In this document: piece by piece, positions 8,123-16,846 of the stretch
Layout: every line of letters begins with the position of its first letter
How positions within the stretch are numbered: the first letter of the stretch is position 1
Assembly: GCA_041686485.1 (NCBI GenBank)
Contig: JAWLDT010000005.1
Span: forward strand, 4,109 to 68,108
DNA from: PUPG01 sp041686485
GTDB taxonomy: Bacteria; Bacteroidota; Bacteroidia; Bacteroidales; UBA7960
Direction of reading: 5' to 3'
DNA length: 64,000 nt
The notes under the pieces: model-generated
Seen by the model: only the letters and a program-made list of their open reading frames with translations
What the model was told of the DNA's origin: nothing
The model's database searches: none
Made by a program: the position numbers and the translations under genes

Positions 8123-9436
8123 ATGACAAACAGAAATCGTCTTTCATTTCCGATCCCTCCGAAAGCGGATGTCTTTCATCGCCAGGTGTTGACCTGGGCG
8201 CAGCGTCAGTTTACCACGGCAACTTTTCTGCATTCGAATGGCTATCAGGATGATCAGCATAGTCACTTTTCCTGGATATATGCGCTTGGCGCGGATGATG
8301 TGTTTTATGGTCAGGAGAGAGGGACGTTTGACGCTTTACGTTCCTTTGCAAATACCCATGATGACTGGCTGTTTGGGTTTTTTTCGTATGAACTGAAAAA
8401 CCAGCTGGAAGGACTGACTTCTTCCAATCCTGATCATATCGGTATGCCATTGTGTCATTTTTTCCGCCCTGTGGTGTTGATCATCCCCGGTCAGGAACAT
8501 TGCCAGATAGCTTGTTTGCCCGGTTACGGGGAATTATCCGATCCTTCTATGGTTCATGAAATGGTTATGCAGCAGGATCCGCTTCCTGAAAGGCCGGATG
8601 CCTCTGTACATGTCGAGGCCCGTGTTGACAGGGACCGCTATTTACGTCAGCTGCATGCCATCAAACAGCATATCCAGGCGGGGGATATCTATGAGATGAA
8701 CTATTGTGTTGAGTTTTTTGATAAGCAGGCCAACATCGATCCCGCCGGATTGTATTATGCCCTTTCAGTGGCTTCTCCAACGCCGTTTTCCTGCTTTTAT
8801 ATGGTAGATGATAAATTCCTGATGTGTGCAAGCCCTGAACGTTTTATGCGCAAACAAGGTGACCGGTTAATTTCACAGCCCATTAAAGGTACTATCGCCC
8901 GGGGTGTTAATCCTTCAGAAGATGAAGCATTGCGTAAGACCCTTGCCGCCGATCCCAAGGAACGTAGTGAAAATGTCATGATTGTTGACCTGGTGCGCAA
9001 TGATTTGTCGCGAACAGCCCAAAAAGATAGTGTAAAGGTGGAGGAGTTGTTCGGTGTTTATGCGTTTCAACAGGTACACCAGATGATTTCAACCGTGACC
9101 TCCCGGCTGGATCCCGGGGTTCATTATCTGGATGCTATCAAAAAAGCATTCCCCATGGGCTCCATGACGGGTGCTCCAAAATATCGTGCCATGCAACTTA
9201 TTGATCATTACGAAGACAGTTGTCGTGGCATTTACTCAGGGTCAGTAGGCTACATCAGTCCTGAAAAAGATTTTGATTTCAACGTGGTGATCCGCAGTAT
9301 TGTATATAATCAAATAAATAAATACCTTAGTTATACGGCCGGCGGTGCGATAACCGCTGCCTCCATCCCTGAAAAGGAATATGAAGAATGTCTTTTGAAG
9401 GCAAAAGCCATGGAGAAAGCGTTGCAGGGGATGTAA
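8123..9436 (+). CDS. pabB: Aminodeoxychorismate synthase component I-like protein (chorismate-binding enzyme)
   Basis: 437 residues from the ATG at 8123; an in-frame TTG four codons upstream (8111) is possible but weaker. The C-terminal half is a clear chorismate-binding domain: PIKGTIARG, ENVMIVDLVRNDLSR, GSMTGAPKYRAM and YSGSVGYISP, the blocks shared by PabB, TrpE and menaquinone/siderophore isochorismate synthases. PIKGT and the DLVRNDLSR block fit PabB/TrpE, and no glutamine amidotransferase is adjacent. PabB makes 4-amino-4-deoxychorismate for folate synthesis; TrpE-type activity is the alternative. FolK, another folate enzyme, is encoded 14 kb away. Confidence 0.82.
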   Translation: MTNRNRLSFPIPPKADVFHRQVLTWAQRQFTTATFLHSNGYQDDQHSHFSWIYALGADDVFYGQERGTFDALRSFANTHDDWLFGFFSYELKNQLEGLTSSNPDHIGMPLCHFFRPVVLIIPGQEHCQIACLPGYGELSDPSMVHEMVMQQDPLPERPDASVHVEARVDRDRYLRQLHAIKQHIQAGDIYEMNYCVEFFDKQANIDPAGLYYALSVASPTPFSCFYMVDDKFLMCASPERFMRKQGDRLISQPIKGTIARGVNPSEDEALRKTLAADPKERSENVMIVDLVRNDLSRTAQKDSVKVEELFGVYAFQQVHQMISTVTSRLDPGVHYLDAIKKAFPMGSMTGAPKYRAMQLIDHYEDSCRGIYSGSVGYISPEKDFDFNVVIRSIVYNQINKYLSYTAGGAITAASIPEKEYEECLLKAKAMEKALQGM

Positions 9437-9448
9437 AAACATAAAAAG

Positions 9449-9997
9449 ATGAAAAAAAGTATTCTCGTTGCCCTTATTTTTATTGCAGTTATTTGTATGC
9501 CGGAATCTCTCAGGGCAGATGAGCCTGATGTGCGTGATTTGCCTGCCGGGGAGCGGGTATTTGTCGGCGGCTTCCTGGGCTTGCAACTTGGGACCTTTAC
9601 CGCTATCAACATAAACCTGCATGCCGGGTATTTGATTACCAACCGTTTGTCGGCCGGCATAGGGGGAAATTACCAGTATACCCGAAATGCATTTTTTGCC
9701 GAAACCTATACATCACATATTTACGGCGGAAATGTCTTCACCCGCCTTCTGGTTTATGAGGGTTTTTTTGTCCAGGCAGAATATGAACGTTTGCGGATAG
9801 AAACCGGTATGATGACCGGTGATCTGTTTGATGATACCAGGACTGCTGAGAACAATTACCTGCTGGGCGCCGGTTATAATCTACCGGTTGGTGAGCGTGT
9901 GCATCTCAATTTGTTGCTTCTGTATAACCTGAATGAATCGAGCCAGGCGCACAGGGATAATCCGTTTATACGTATAGGGGTTGATGTGTATTTTTAA
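9449..9997 (+). CDS. Small outer-membrane beta-barrel protein
   Basis: 182 residues. A signal peptide (MKKSILVALIFIAVICMPES, cleavage near LRADEP) precedes a sequence of alternating short beta strands with many aromatic and Gly residues, ending in a terminal Phe (IRIGVDVYF), the usual outer-membrane insertion signature. It starts 12 bp after the pabB stop, so it may share that transcript, without evident functional link. No specific family recognised; an eight-stranded barrel is plausible by length. Confidence 0.7.
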   Translation: MKKSILVALIFIAVICMPESLRADEPDVRDLPAGERVFVGGFLGLQLGTFTAININLHAGYLITNRLSAGIGGNYQYTRNAFFAETYTSHIYGGNVFTRLLVYEGFFVQAEYERLRIETGMMTGDLFDDTRTAENNYLLGAGYNLPVGERVHLNLLLLYNLNESSQAHRDNPFIRIGVDVYF

Positions 9998-10137
9998 TGG
10001 TGGTTAATCTGACACCTGCCTGGCCGAAATCAGCCTGTTGTAATTCTCAGGGCACCGTAAACAAAATACCTTTTTTAGGGTTTTAGCTATACCAAACCAC
10101 CTGAAATAAATCAAAATATGATTAAAATCCCATTATT

Positions 10138-11808
10138 ATGAAGACAGATATGGACATTGCCAGGGCTGCTAAGATGCGCCCTATTACCGAGGTTGCTGCC
10201 AAACTGGGTATTGAAGAACCTGACTTGTATCAAATTGGCAAATATATGGCCAAACTGCCGTTAAAGTTCATTGATAACAAAGTGGTTCCCAGGAAGAAAC
10301 TGGTTTTGGTCACGGCCATCACACCGACGCCTGCCGGTGAGGGCAAGACAACCACATCCATTGGTCTTTCCGAAGGGTTGAACCGTCTTGGCATAAACTC
10401 CTCTGTTGTCATCCGGGAACCTTCGCTGGGGCCTGTTTTTGGTATAAAAGGAGGTGCCGCGGGCGGCGGAAAAGCACAGGTGTTGCCCATGGAAGACATC
10501 AACCTTCATTTTACCGGAGACATCGCAGCTGTGGAGAAAGCACACAACTTGCTGTCTGCCTTGATTGACAACCACCTCCAAAGTAAGAAAAATTCTTTGA
10601 ACCTGGACCCACGTCGTATTATCTGGAAACGTGTCATTGACATGAATGAACGTTCCCTTCGTCATATTGTCATGGGACTTGGCGGACGTAAACAGGGGAT
10701 ACCCCGGGAAACCGGCTTTGACATCACTGCCGCTTCCGAGGTGATGGCAGCTTTATGCCTGGCCGAAGACCTTGATGACCTGAAGGAGCGCTTTGGCAAC
10801 ATCCTGGTGGGTTTCACTTTTGATGATGAGCCGGTGTATGCAAAAGAATTTCATGCGCAAGGCGCCATGGCGGCCCTGATGAAATATGCGATCATGCCCA
10901 ACCTGGTACAAACCATCGAAGGAAACCCGGCCATTGTCCATGGCGGACCCTTTGCCAATATCGCCCAGGGTACCAACACACTTATCGCTACAAAGATGGG
11001 ACTTTCACTGTCAGATTATGTGGTCACAGAAGCAGGTTTTGCCTCTGAATTAGGGGCTGAAAAGTTTCTTAACATAAAAGCACAATATGGCGGCTTAACA
11101 CCGAATGCTTCTGTGATTGTGGCTACCATCCGGGCTTTGAAATACCACGGTGGCGCAAAACCTGATAATCTTAAGACACCCGATAGTGACGCCGTTACAA
11201 AAGGCCTCGAAAACCTTGAAAAACACATCGAAAACATCAGGCATTTTAATCTGGAGCCCGTTGTTGCTATTAATAAGTTTTATACAGATACCGACGAAGA
11301 GATTAACATCGTTAAACAGCGCTGTGAAGAACTTGGCGTAAAAGTCGCTTTGTACGAAGGCTGGGAGAAAGGTGGTGAAGGGGCACTTGAGCTGGCTGAG
11401 CTCGTCAGGGATGCCGCCGAGAGCTGTAAAACCTGTTTTACACCACTCTATGACTTTAACGATGATATCGAATCAAAACTGCATACCATCGCCACCAAGC
11501 TTTATGGTGCCGATCATGTCGAGTATACGGTGAAAGCGAAAAACCAAATTGCCCATTTTGGAAAGATCGGTCTTGATAAATTGCCCGTGTGTGTGGCAAA
11601 AACCCAAAAGTCGCTTTCTGATGACCCCTACAAGCTGGGACGTCCTAAAGACTTTACGGTCAGGATCAGGGAGTTTGAAGTTGCTGCCGGAGCCGGGTTT
11701 ATTGTGCCTATTGCCGGGACAATCATGCGTATGCCAGGATTACCCGCCAAGCCCTCTGCCGAAAACATCGATATTGATAATGATGGCAATATACACGGTC
11801 TGTTTTAA
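10138..11808 (+). CDS. fhs: Formate--tetrahydrofolate ligase
   Basis: 556 residues, the full family length. It catalyses ATP-dependent formation of 10-formyl-THF from formate and THF, in the cytoplasm, supplying one-carbon units in anaerobes. The ATP loop TPTPAGEGKTTTSIG lies near residues 61-75, followed by REPSLGPVFGIKGGAAGGG and the conserved VTEAGFASELGAEKF, and the C-terminal IAGTIMRMPGLP. The upstream 140 bp show no riboswitch I can recognise. No other Wood-Ljungdahl gene is adjacent, so a general one-carbon role is most likely. Confidence 0.97.
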   Translation: MKTDMDIARAAKMRPITEVAAKLGIEEPDLYQIGKYMAKLPLKFIDNKVVPRKKLVLVTAITPTPAGEGKTTTSIGLSEGLNRLGINSSVVIREPSLGPVFGIKGGAAGGGKAQVLPMEDINLHFTGDIAAVEKAHNLLSALIDNHLQSKKNSLNLDPRRIIWKRVIDMNERSLRHIVMGLGGRKQGIPRETGFDITAASEVMAALCLAEDLDDLKERFGNILVGFTFDDEPVYAKEFHAQGAMAALMKYAIMPNLVQTIEGNPAIVHGGPFANIAQGTNTLIATKMGLSLSDYVVTEAGFASELGAEKFLNIKAQYGGLTPNASVIVATIRALKYHGGAKPDNLKTPDSDAVTKGLENLEKHIENIRHFNLEPVVAINKFYTDTDEEINIVKQRCEELGVKVALYEGWEKGGEGALELAELVRDAAESCKTCFTPLYDFNDDIESKLHTIATKLYGADHVEYTVKAKNQIAHFGKIGLDKLPVCVAKTQKSLSDDPYKLGRPKDFTVRIREFEVAAGAGFIVPIAGTIMRMPGLPAKPSAENIDIDNDGNIHGLF

Positions 11809-11891
11809 AAAATTGCTGTAAACTGTAACCTTTGCTATGTTTTTAAGTATACATCAAAAAAGAAGCATTAAACACTTAAAATCATATCATC

Positions 11892-13127
11892 GTGAAAAGC
11901 CAGACAATCTTTTTCGCAGCCTTGTTTTTTTCCCTGACTGCTCTTATCATTCCTGTTTCTCCACTATTGGCAAATCAAGAAACATCCAATGATAATGAGA
12001 ATGATGTTCAAGGTTACAGTCAATTTTCCTTTAGCCTGAATGGGGGTTCGCTAATTTCTTTTACCGACATCAAGGAGAATGATCTTTTACCTGATTCTGA
12101 GGAGTTAGCTTTTGGTGGTGGTCTGTCACTGAATTTTCACCGGTCACCTGTGCTGACCTTACAAACCAGTTTCATGTATGGTGAACTAGTCGGGATCAGC
12201 ACAAAGGACAACCTCAGGTATGATACTGAACTGGGGCATGCTTTACTGACGGCCAATGTTAGTATTAACCGGCTGCTTGCTCCCCAGTCGAATACAGGGC
12301 AATGGATGAACATTTACGGGTTTACCGGGGTTGGGGCCTTGATGTTCAACGCTAAACTTACTGAACTTGACACCGGTAACCTGCTCAAGAATGCCTATGA
12401 AGAAGGCGAAGGTGAGTGGCATAACGGATTTGTAATACCTTTTGGCCTGGGTTTGAATTTTAAATTATCAGATCGCATTGATCTTGGTATCAAATCTTCC
12501 TTTCAATATGCTTTTCTGGATGAATTGGATGCACACGTTGTTGATGACAGCCGTAAAGACATGTACAATTACACCAGCGTAGGCCTTACGTTACGGCTTG
12601 GCAGCAATCCACACTCCAAAGACTGGGCTCCGGTGGATGAGGTTATGTATCCCGGCGACCTGAACCGGATAGAAAGAATGGAAGCGCGGGCCGCAGAACT
12701 GGAACAAGAGCTCGAGGCAACCAAAGATCAGCATTCAGAGGATATGGATCATGTCCGCGATGATCTTGACGAAGTTTCTCAGGAACAGGTGCAGCTGAGT
12801 GGTCGTGTGGGTCAGCTCTTCGGTGCTCTGGAAGATGTTTCACAACAGATTATCCGTTTGGAAGAAGAAATGGCCAAAGAAACGGAGGAGTTCTTTTCCG
12901 TGCAGGTAATGGCCATTAAAGAAGATATGAGTGTTGAAGAAGCCCATGAAGCGCTGGGTGCAAACATAGACCTCGAGAAGCATCATGTTGACGGATGGTA
13001 TAAATATATCTCAGGAAGGTTTGAAACCCTTGAAGCTGCCAAACTGCATATGCAGCGGATATGGGGTCAGGGTATCAAAGATGCTTTTATTGTTAAATAT
13101 GATGAAGGACTGATCTATCCAAGATAA
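11892..13127 (+). CDS. Outer-membrane protein with beta-barrel, coiled coil and SPOR-like C-terminus
   Basis: 411 residues starting at GTG with a signal peptide (hydrophobic segment to about residue 27). Residues about 35-235 look like an outer-membrane barrel (alternating strands, GGGLSLNF, GVGALMFN, GLGLNFKL). Residues about 255-335 are charged heptad-like helix (LEQELEATKDQHSEDM and following), a likely coiled coil. The last 75 residues, from FFSVQVMAIKEDMSVEEA to KDAFIVKYDEG, resemble a SPOR-type peptidoglycan-binding fold. Such an arrangement would tie the outer membrane to the cell wall; this role is inference. Confidence 0.65.
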   Translation: MKSQTIFFAALFFSLTALIIPVSPLLANQETSNDNENDVQGYSQFSFSLNGGSLISFTDIKENDLLPDSEELAFGGGLSLNFHRSPVLTLQTSFMYGELVGISTKDNLRYDTELGHALLTANVSINRLLAPQSNTGQWMNIYGFTGVGALMFNAKLTELDTGNLLKNAYEEGEGEWHNGFVIPFGLGLNFKLSDRIDLGIKSSFQYAFLDELDAHVVDDSRKDMYNYTSVGLTLRLGSNPHSKDWAPVDEVMYPGDLNRIERMEARAAELEQELEATKDQHSEDMDHVRDDLDEVSQEQVQLSGRVGQLFGALEDVSQQIIRLEEEMAKETEEFFSVQVMAIKEDMSVEEAHEALGANIDLEKHHVDGWYKYISGRFETLEAAKLHMQRIWGQGIKDAFIVKYDEGLIYPR

Positions 13128-13166
13128 AGATATGTAACAGCCAAAACAACCAAAAGCCTTTATGTT

Positions 13167-13219
13167 GGTCATTATGACTGAACTGTGCCCCCGGGCCAGT
13201 CGTCATAGTGACCTTTTTT
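13167..13219 (+). terminator. Rho-independent terminator after the barrel/SPOR gene
   Basis: GGTCATTATGACTG pairs with CAGTCGTCATAGTGACC (one bulge) around a GC-rich loop and is followed by TTTTTT. The T-run overlaps the stop codon of the convergent MOSC-MoaB gene. Confidence 0.75.
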
Positions 13220-14165
13220 AATGGACATCCAAACCATGCCGCATATAGATGAGGTGTTCCATGGTCTTTAAGATCTCTTCCATGTATTCATTAACAGCTT
13301 TAACGCTGCCGGGCAGGGTATAAACGAAGGTTTCGCCAATCAGGCCGGCTACGCCACGACTTAGCAATGCATTGGGTTTCTTTTCCCCATGCTTAACCCT
13401 TATCATCTCCATAATTCCCGGAATCTCCTTGTCAAGCATCGGGCGAACGGTTTCAACAGTGATGTCACGCGGACCAATGCCGGTGCCACCTGTTGTGATG
13501 ATGACATCCACCTCGTCGTAGGTGGATTTTTCAATCAACACGCTTAAACTTGAGGCATCATCCGGAATGATGGTATGGGTTGTTTCAATATTCCGTGGCA
13601 AGGGGTCAAAGTGCTGATTGAGCAACTCCACAATCCGCGGGCCGCTGCGGTCGTCGTATGACCCTTTGCTCGCCCTGTCGCTGAGTGTAACAACATGGAA
13701 ACGTAAGGCCCTCGGCTTATATTCCAGAACATCCCCCGGTTTCAAGGATCCCTGCCGGATAACCCTGGCAAAGATTCCTTCTTTGGGCATCACACAGTTG
13801 CCAACCTCCCGGAAAATCGCACACGTTGATCCATGACAGGCTTTCCCGATCTGGGTTACCTCCAGCTCGACATTCTCACCTGAAAACCGGTCCAGGGGAG
13901 AAGTTTTGACCAGCTCTATGCCTTCCGTAGTCAGATTTTCGGCAAATTCACCAGGATGAATCTCCCGGCCGGCCTGTTCTGCAAAGCGGTCGACACTCTC
14001 CTTGCCCAAAAGACTTACCTGTCGATGCCAGGAACCTGCATGGGCATCCTCCATAACACCCATGTGGTTTAGCGTAAATTCTTCTACCGGCTTTTTGATT
14101 GTTCCGGTTTCCCTCGATATATTGGTTGATAATATCTTTATCTTCATGTTATCTTTATCAGTCAT
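13218..14165 (-). CDS. MOSC domain--MoaB/MogA fusion protein (molybdenum cofactor)
   Basis: About 315 residues from the ATG at 14165, which lies 7 bp after the moaC stop; an in-frame ATG at 14210 would overlap moaC and is unlikely, and 14147 is another choice. Residues about 1-150 are a MOSC domain with the conserved cysteine region GKACHGSTCAIF and CVMPKEGIFARV. Residues about 155-310 are a molybdopterin-adenylyltransferase domain of the MoaB/MogA type (TLSDRASKGSYDDRSGP, TTGGTGIGPRDITVE, LPGSVKAVNEYM). The adenylyltransferase step activates molybdopterin for metal insertion by MoeA, whose gene is in the same operon. The MOSC half may handle sulfur or bind the finished cofactor; that is inference. 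Confidence 0.88.
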   Translation of the reverse strand: MTDKDNMKIKILSTNISRETGTIKKPVEEFTLNHMGVMEDAHAGSWHRQVSLLGKESVDRFAEQAGREIHPGEFAENLTTEGIELVKTSPLDRFSGENVELEVTQIGKACHGSTCAIFREVGNCVMPKEGIFARVIRQGSLKPGDVLEYKPRALRFHVVTLSDRASKGSYDDRSGPRIVELLNQHFDPLPRNIETTHTIIPDDASSLSVLIEKSTYDEVDVIITTGGTGIGPRDITVETVRPMLDKEIPGIMEMIRVKHGEKKPNALLSRGVAGLIGETFVYTLPGSVKAVNEYMEEILKTMEHLIYMRHGLDVH

Positions 14166-14172
14166 AGCGGCT

Positions 14173-14631
14173 TTATGATTTATGTTTTTCCAATAGTCGT
14201 ATTTCTTCAATAACCATATTTTTATCCACCGCTTTACACATGTCGTAAACGGTGAGAAGGGCTGTGCTGACGGCTGTCAATGCTTCCATCTCCACGCCGG
14301 TCTGGCCCGTGCACTTTACCGTGGCTTCAACAGAAACACCCGGTTTTTGATCCTGATCAGACAAAGTCGCTTTTACGTCTGCTTTGGTGATGGGCAACGG
14401 ATGGCACAACGGGATCAGTTCCGATGTGCGTTTGGCTGCCTGTATGCCGGCGATCTCCGCTACGGTAAGCACATCACCCTTTTTCATGGTATTATCCCGG
14501 ATCAGGGCGACGGTTTTATTGTTCAATGTAATGAAACCCGAAGCCGTGGCTGTACGCTGCTGTATGGGCTTGTCGCCAACATCTACCATGTTTGCCTTGC
14601 CATGCTTGTCGATATGTGAAAATGTGGACAT
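14173..14631 (-). CDS. moaC: Cyclic pyranopterin monophosphate synthase accessory protein MoaC
   Basis: 152 residues, normal MoaC length. It converts the MoaA product 3',8-cyclo-GTP into cyclic pyranopterin monophosphate. Signature blocks are all present: NMVDVGDKP near the N-terminus, SELIPLCHPLPI (active-site His), TGVEMEALTAVS and TVYDMCKAVDK. It sits between a 35-codon ORF and the MOSC-MoaB fusion in the leftward cofactor operon. Confidence 0.96.
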   Translation of the reverse strand: MSTFSHIDKHGKANMVDVGDKPIQQRTATASGFITLNNKTVALIRDNTMKKGDVLTVAEIAGIQAAKRTSELIPLCHPLPITKADVKATLSDQDQKPGVSVEATVKCTGQTGVEMEALTAVSTALLTVYDMCKAVDKNMVIEEIRLLEKHKS

Positions 14632-14633
14632 GA

Positions 14634-14741
14634 TTAATGGTATTTCTGATGTAATTGTTCGATGCTTTCGGGGTTTCCGATACTGATTGCAAAAAGATCA
14701 GACAGCCCGGGTGATTTTTTTAACTTCCCCTGTTTAGCCAT
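14634..14741 (-). CDS. Possible 35-residue small protein between moaA and moaC
   Basis: Between moaA and moaC, on the operon strand, an ATG at 14741 opens a 35-codon frame ending in TAA three bases before the moaC ATG. It reads MAKQGKLKKSPGLSDLFAIS, then a short acidic-to-polar tail ending HQKYH. It has a basic N-terminus and no cysteines or membrane segment. The tight spacing to moaC suggests translation through it, but the ribosome site is weak and the family is unknown; it may be a chance frame or a remnant of a lost gene. Confidence 0.35.
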   Translation of the reverse strand: MAKQGKLKKSPGLSDLFAISIGNPESIEQLHQKYH

Positions 14742-14787
14742 GCCCGGTTACGATTTTATTGAATTCCTTTTTTACAGAGCAGATGTA

Positions 14788-15588
14788 TTATCCGCCAATA
14801 TTATGGAAACAATTTTCCAGGTTTACCGAACCTTTTTCGGGTTTGTTGGAAAGTGCCATATCTAATGCCTGTTGTATGCCAATGGTACGGACATTGTATC
14901 CCAGGTCGCTGAACAGACAAGGCTTGATGTACCCATCGCTGGTAAGGCGCAAACGGTTGCAGTGCTTACAGTCGCCACCGGTGCCACCCTCAACAACGCT
15001 GAACTCACCTGCTTTAAGATCCATTTGCTGGATGTAGCGAACCTGCAGGTCATGCTTCTCACAATAGTTCTTAACATCCGTCATGTCGTTGGTGGTTGCA
15101 TCTCCGGAACGTACACAATTGATTTTAACCGGACTGATGCCGGCGTCCTTTGCAGCTTCTATGCCACTAAAAACCTTTTGTATGTCCCCGCCGCGGGTAA
15201 TCCTCCTGAACTTTTCAGGGTCGAGTGTGTCAAGACTGACATTTATACGCTGCAGGCCGGCTTTGGCCAATGGTTTAGCAAATTGCCCGAGCAGGACAGC
15301 ATTGGTGGTCATTGACAGGTCGTTTACGCCAGGCACGGCAGCGATCATCGAAACCAGCTCTACAATATCTTTACGAACCAGGGGCTCACCACCTGTCAGC
15401 CGTATCTTGTCAATGCCGAGCGAAGCTGCGACCGTAGCGACCTGCTGAATCTCCTCAAAGGTCAGTATGTCCTCATGGCGAAGGAGCTTCGGGTCTTTCT
15501 CCGGCATGCAATAGTAGCAGCGAAGATTGCAACGGTCAGTGACGGAAATACGTAAATAATTAATCTTTCTGTTATAACGGTCTAACAT
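14788..15588 (-). CDS. moaA: Short-form GTP 3',8-cyclase MoaA (radical SAM)
   Basis: 266 residues against about 320-330 in typical MoaA. The radical-SAM cluster motif CNLRCYYC (Cys 20, 24, 27) and GGEP are intact. The C-terminal cluster cysteines also survive (C207, C210, C224 in GGDCKHCNRLRLTSDGYIKPC), as does the terminal GG that reaches into the active site in known MoaA. The missing part lies before C207, where ordinary MoaA has about 50 residues between the IEFMP-like strand (here YIQQM) and the second cluster. It would convert GTP to 3',8-cyclo-GTP. It overlaps moeA by 17 bp. Confidence 0.9.
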   Translation of the reverse strand: MLDRYNRKINYLRISVTDRCNLRCYYCMPEKDPKLLRHEDILTFEEIQQVATVAASLGIDKIRLTGGEPLVRKDIVELVSMIAAVPGVNDLSMTTNAVLLGQFAKPLAKAGLQRINVSLDTLDPEKFRRITRGGDIQKVFSGIEAAKDAGISPVKINCVRSGDATTNDMTDVKNYCEKHDLQVRYIQQMDLKAGEFSVVEGGTGGDCKHCNRLRLTSDGYIKPCLFSDLGYNVRTIGIQQALDMALSNKPEKGSVNLENCFHNIGG

Positions 15589-16747
15589 CTACAAATGCTC
15601 CTTTTTCTAATTCATAAACACCTTTGGAAATATACATCAGCCCTTTCGACAGACAGATTGCATGAATATGAGCCGATCCGTGATACCGGACAGGCACCAC
15701 TTCGCCCTCATCATTCATGCTCACGGGTAACAGTTCCAGCCGGTCCGCCTTCTTCCTGGAAAAAGGTACACCCAAAGGCATTTTCAGTGATAACGGCTGG
15801 TAATCATGCCCCATCATGGCATATAGCAAGGGCTTCACGAACGTCTCAAAATTAATAAATGAGGATACGGGGTTGCCGGGAAGGCCAAACACAGCTGAAT
15901 GATCTGTTCTGCCAAATACCGTGGGCTTACCCGGCTTAACGGCTACCTGTTGGAATTGAATGTCCACCTTATTTTTGCGCAGGATCTTGGGCACAAAATC
16001 GTAGTCCCCGGCAGAAACACCACCTGTAAGGATGATCACATCATTATTGGATAAGGCCCCGGCAATAGCTTTATCTGTGGCTTCCTCATCGTCCGGAATG
16101 ATTCCCATGTAATGCGGAATGCAACCGGCTGTTTTTACCTGGTCGGTTAACTGAAAGCCGTTGCTGTTGCGAATTTTACCTTCTCCCGGGTAGGTGTCCG
16201 GCTCCACCAGCTCGTCACCGGTGGAGAGTATGGCCACGAGGGGCTTTTTAGCCACGAGTGGGTTGGTGCAGCCTGCCGCGGCAAGAATAGCTGCATGTTG
16301 CGGCAGGACCAGGGTCCCTTTGGTCAGAAGAAGGTCGCCGGTTTGCACATCCTCGCCTTTGTAGGCAATGTTTGGGGCTGTTTTGCTGCCGGTAAAACGG
16401 ATATGGCCGTCCGACGTTTCCTTTGTCTGCTCTACCATGATGACCGTGTCGGCTCCTTGCGGAACCATGCCGCCAGTCATGATCTTGGCGCATTGACCAG
16501 CCTGGATCGTCTTTTCAGGCAGATCACCCGCTGCAACTATTTCGATCACTTTCAGCTCTGTATCGAGATCTGCTTTTCGACAGGCATACCCGTCCATGGC
16601 CGCCTTGTCAAATGGCGGCATCTCTATGTCGGCGTGCACATCTTCTGCCAGGACGCGGTATAACGCCTCGGTAAAACCGACACGCTCTGTGCCTGTCATG
16701 CGTACATCCTGTAAGGTTAAAGCCTGTGCTTCTTCAAAAGATATCAT
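15572..16747 (-). CDS. moeA: Molybdopterin molybdenumtransferase MoeA
   Basis: 391 residues. It inserts molybdate (or tungstate) into adenylylated molybdopterin. Typical blocks are MPPFDKAAMDGYA near 43-55, KIMTGGMVPQGADTVI, STGDEL, ILTGGVSAGDYDFV and FGLPGNPVSSF. The C-terminal domain IV is complete. The 3' end overlaps the moaA start by 17 bp, indicating coupled translation. The adjacent MoaB-type domain would supply its substrate. Confidence 0.96.
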   Translation of the reverse strand: MISFEEAQALTLQDVRMTGTERVGFTEALYRVLAEDVHADIEMPPFDKAAMDGYACRKADLDTELKVIEIVAAGDLPEKTIQAGQCAKIMTGGMVPQGADTVIMVEQTKETSDGHIRFTGSKTAPNIAYKGEDVQTGDLLLTKGTLVLPQHAAILAAAGCTNPLVAKKPLVAILSTGDELVEPDTYPGEGKIRNSNGFQLTDQVKTAGCIPHYMGIIPDDEEATDKAIAGALSNNDVIILTGGVSAGDYDFVPKILRKNKVDIQFQQVAVKPGKPTVFGRTDHSAVFGLPGNPVSSFINFETFVKPLLYAMMGHDYQPLSLKMPLGVPFSRKKADRLELLPVSMNDEGEVVPVRYHGSAHIHAICLSKGLMYISKGVYELEKGAFVDVRPL

Positions 16748-16846
16748 ACGCGTATCAGGTTGTTGCTATCCAGTGCTCTATTAAAATAAACGACTGCCTA
16801 TCCGGATAGGCTTGGCTTCAGCTTGTTGTGATCTAATCGTTGCGAT

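Noticed and set aside
10000..10137. Riboswitch upstream of fhs
   Set aside because: No recognisable glycine, THF or SAM riboswitch core, and no convincing paired elements found by eye.
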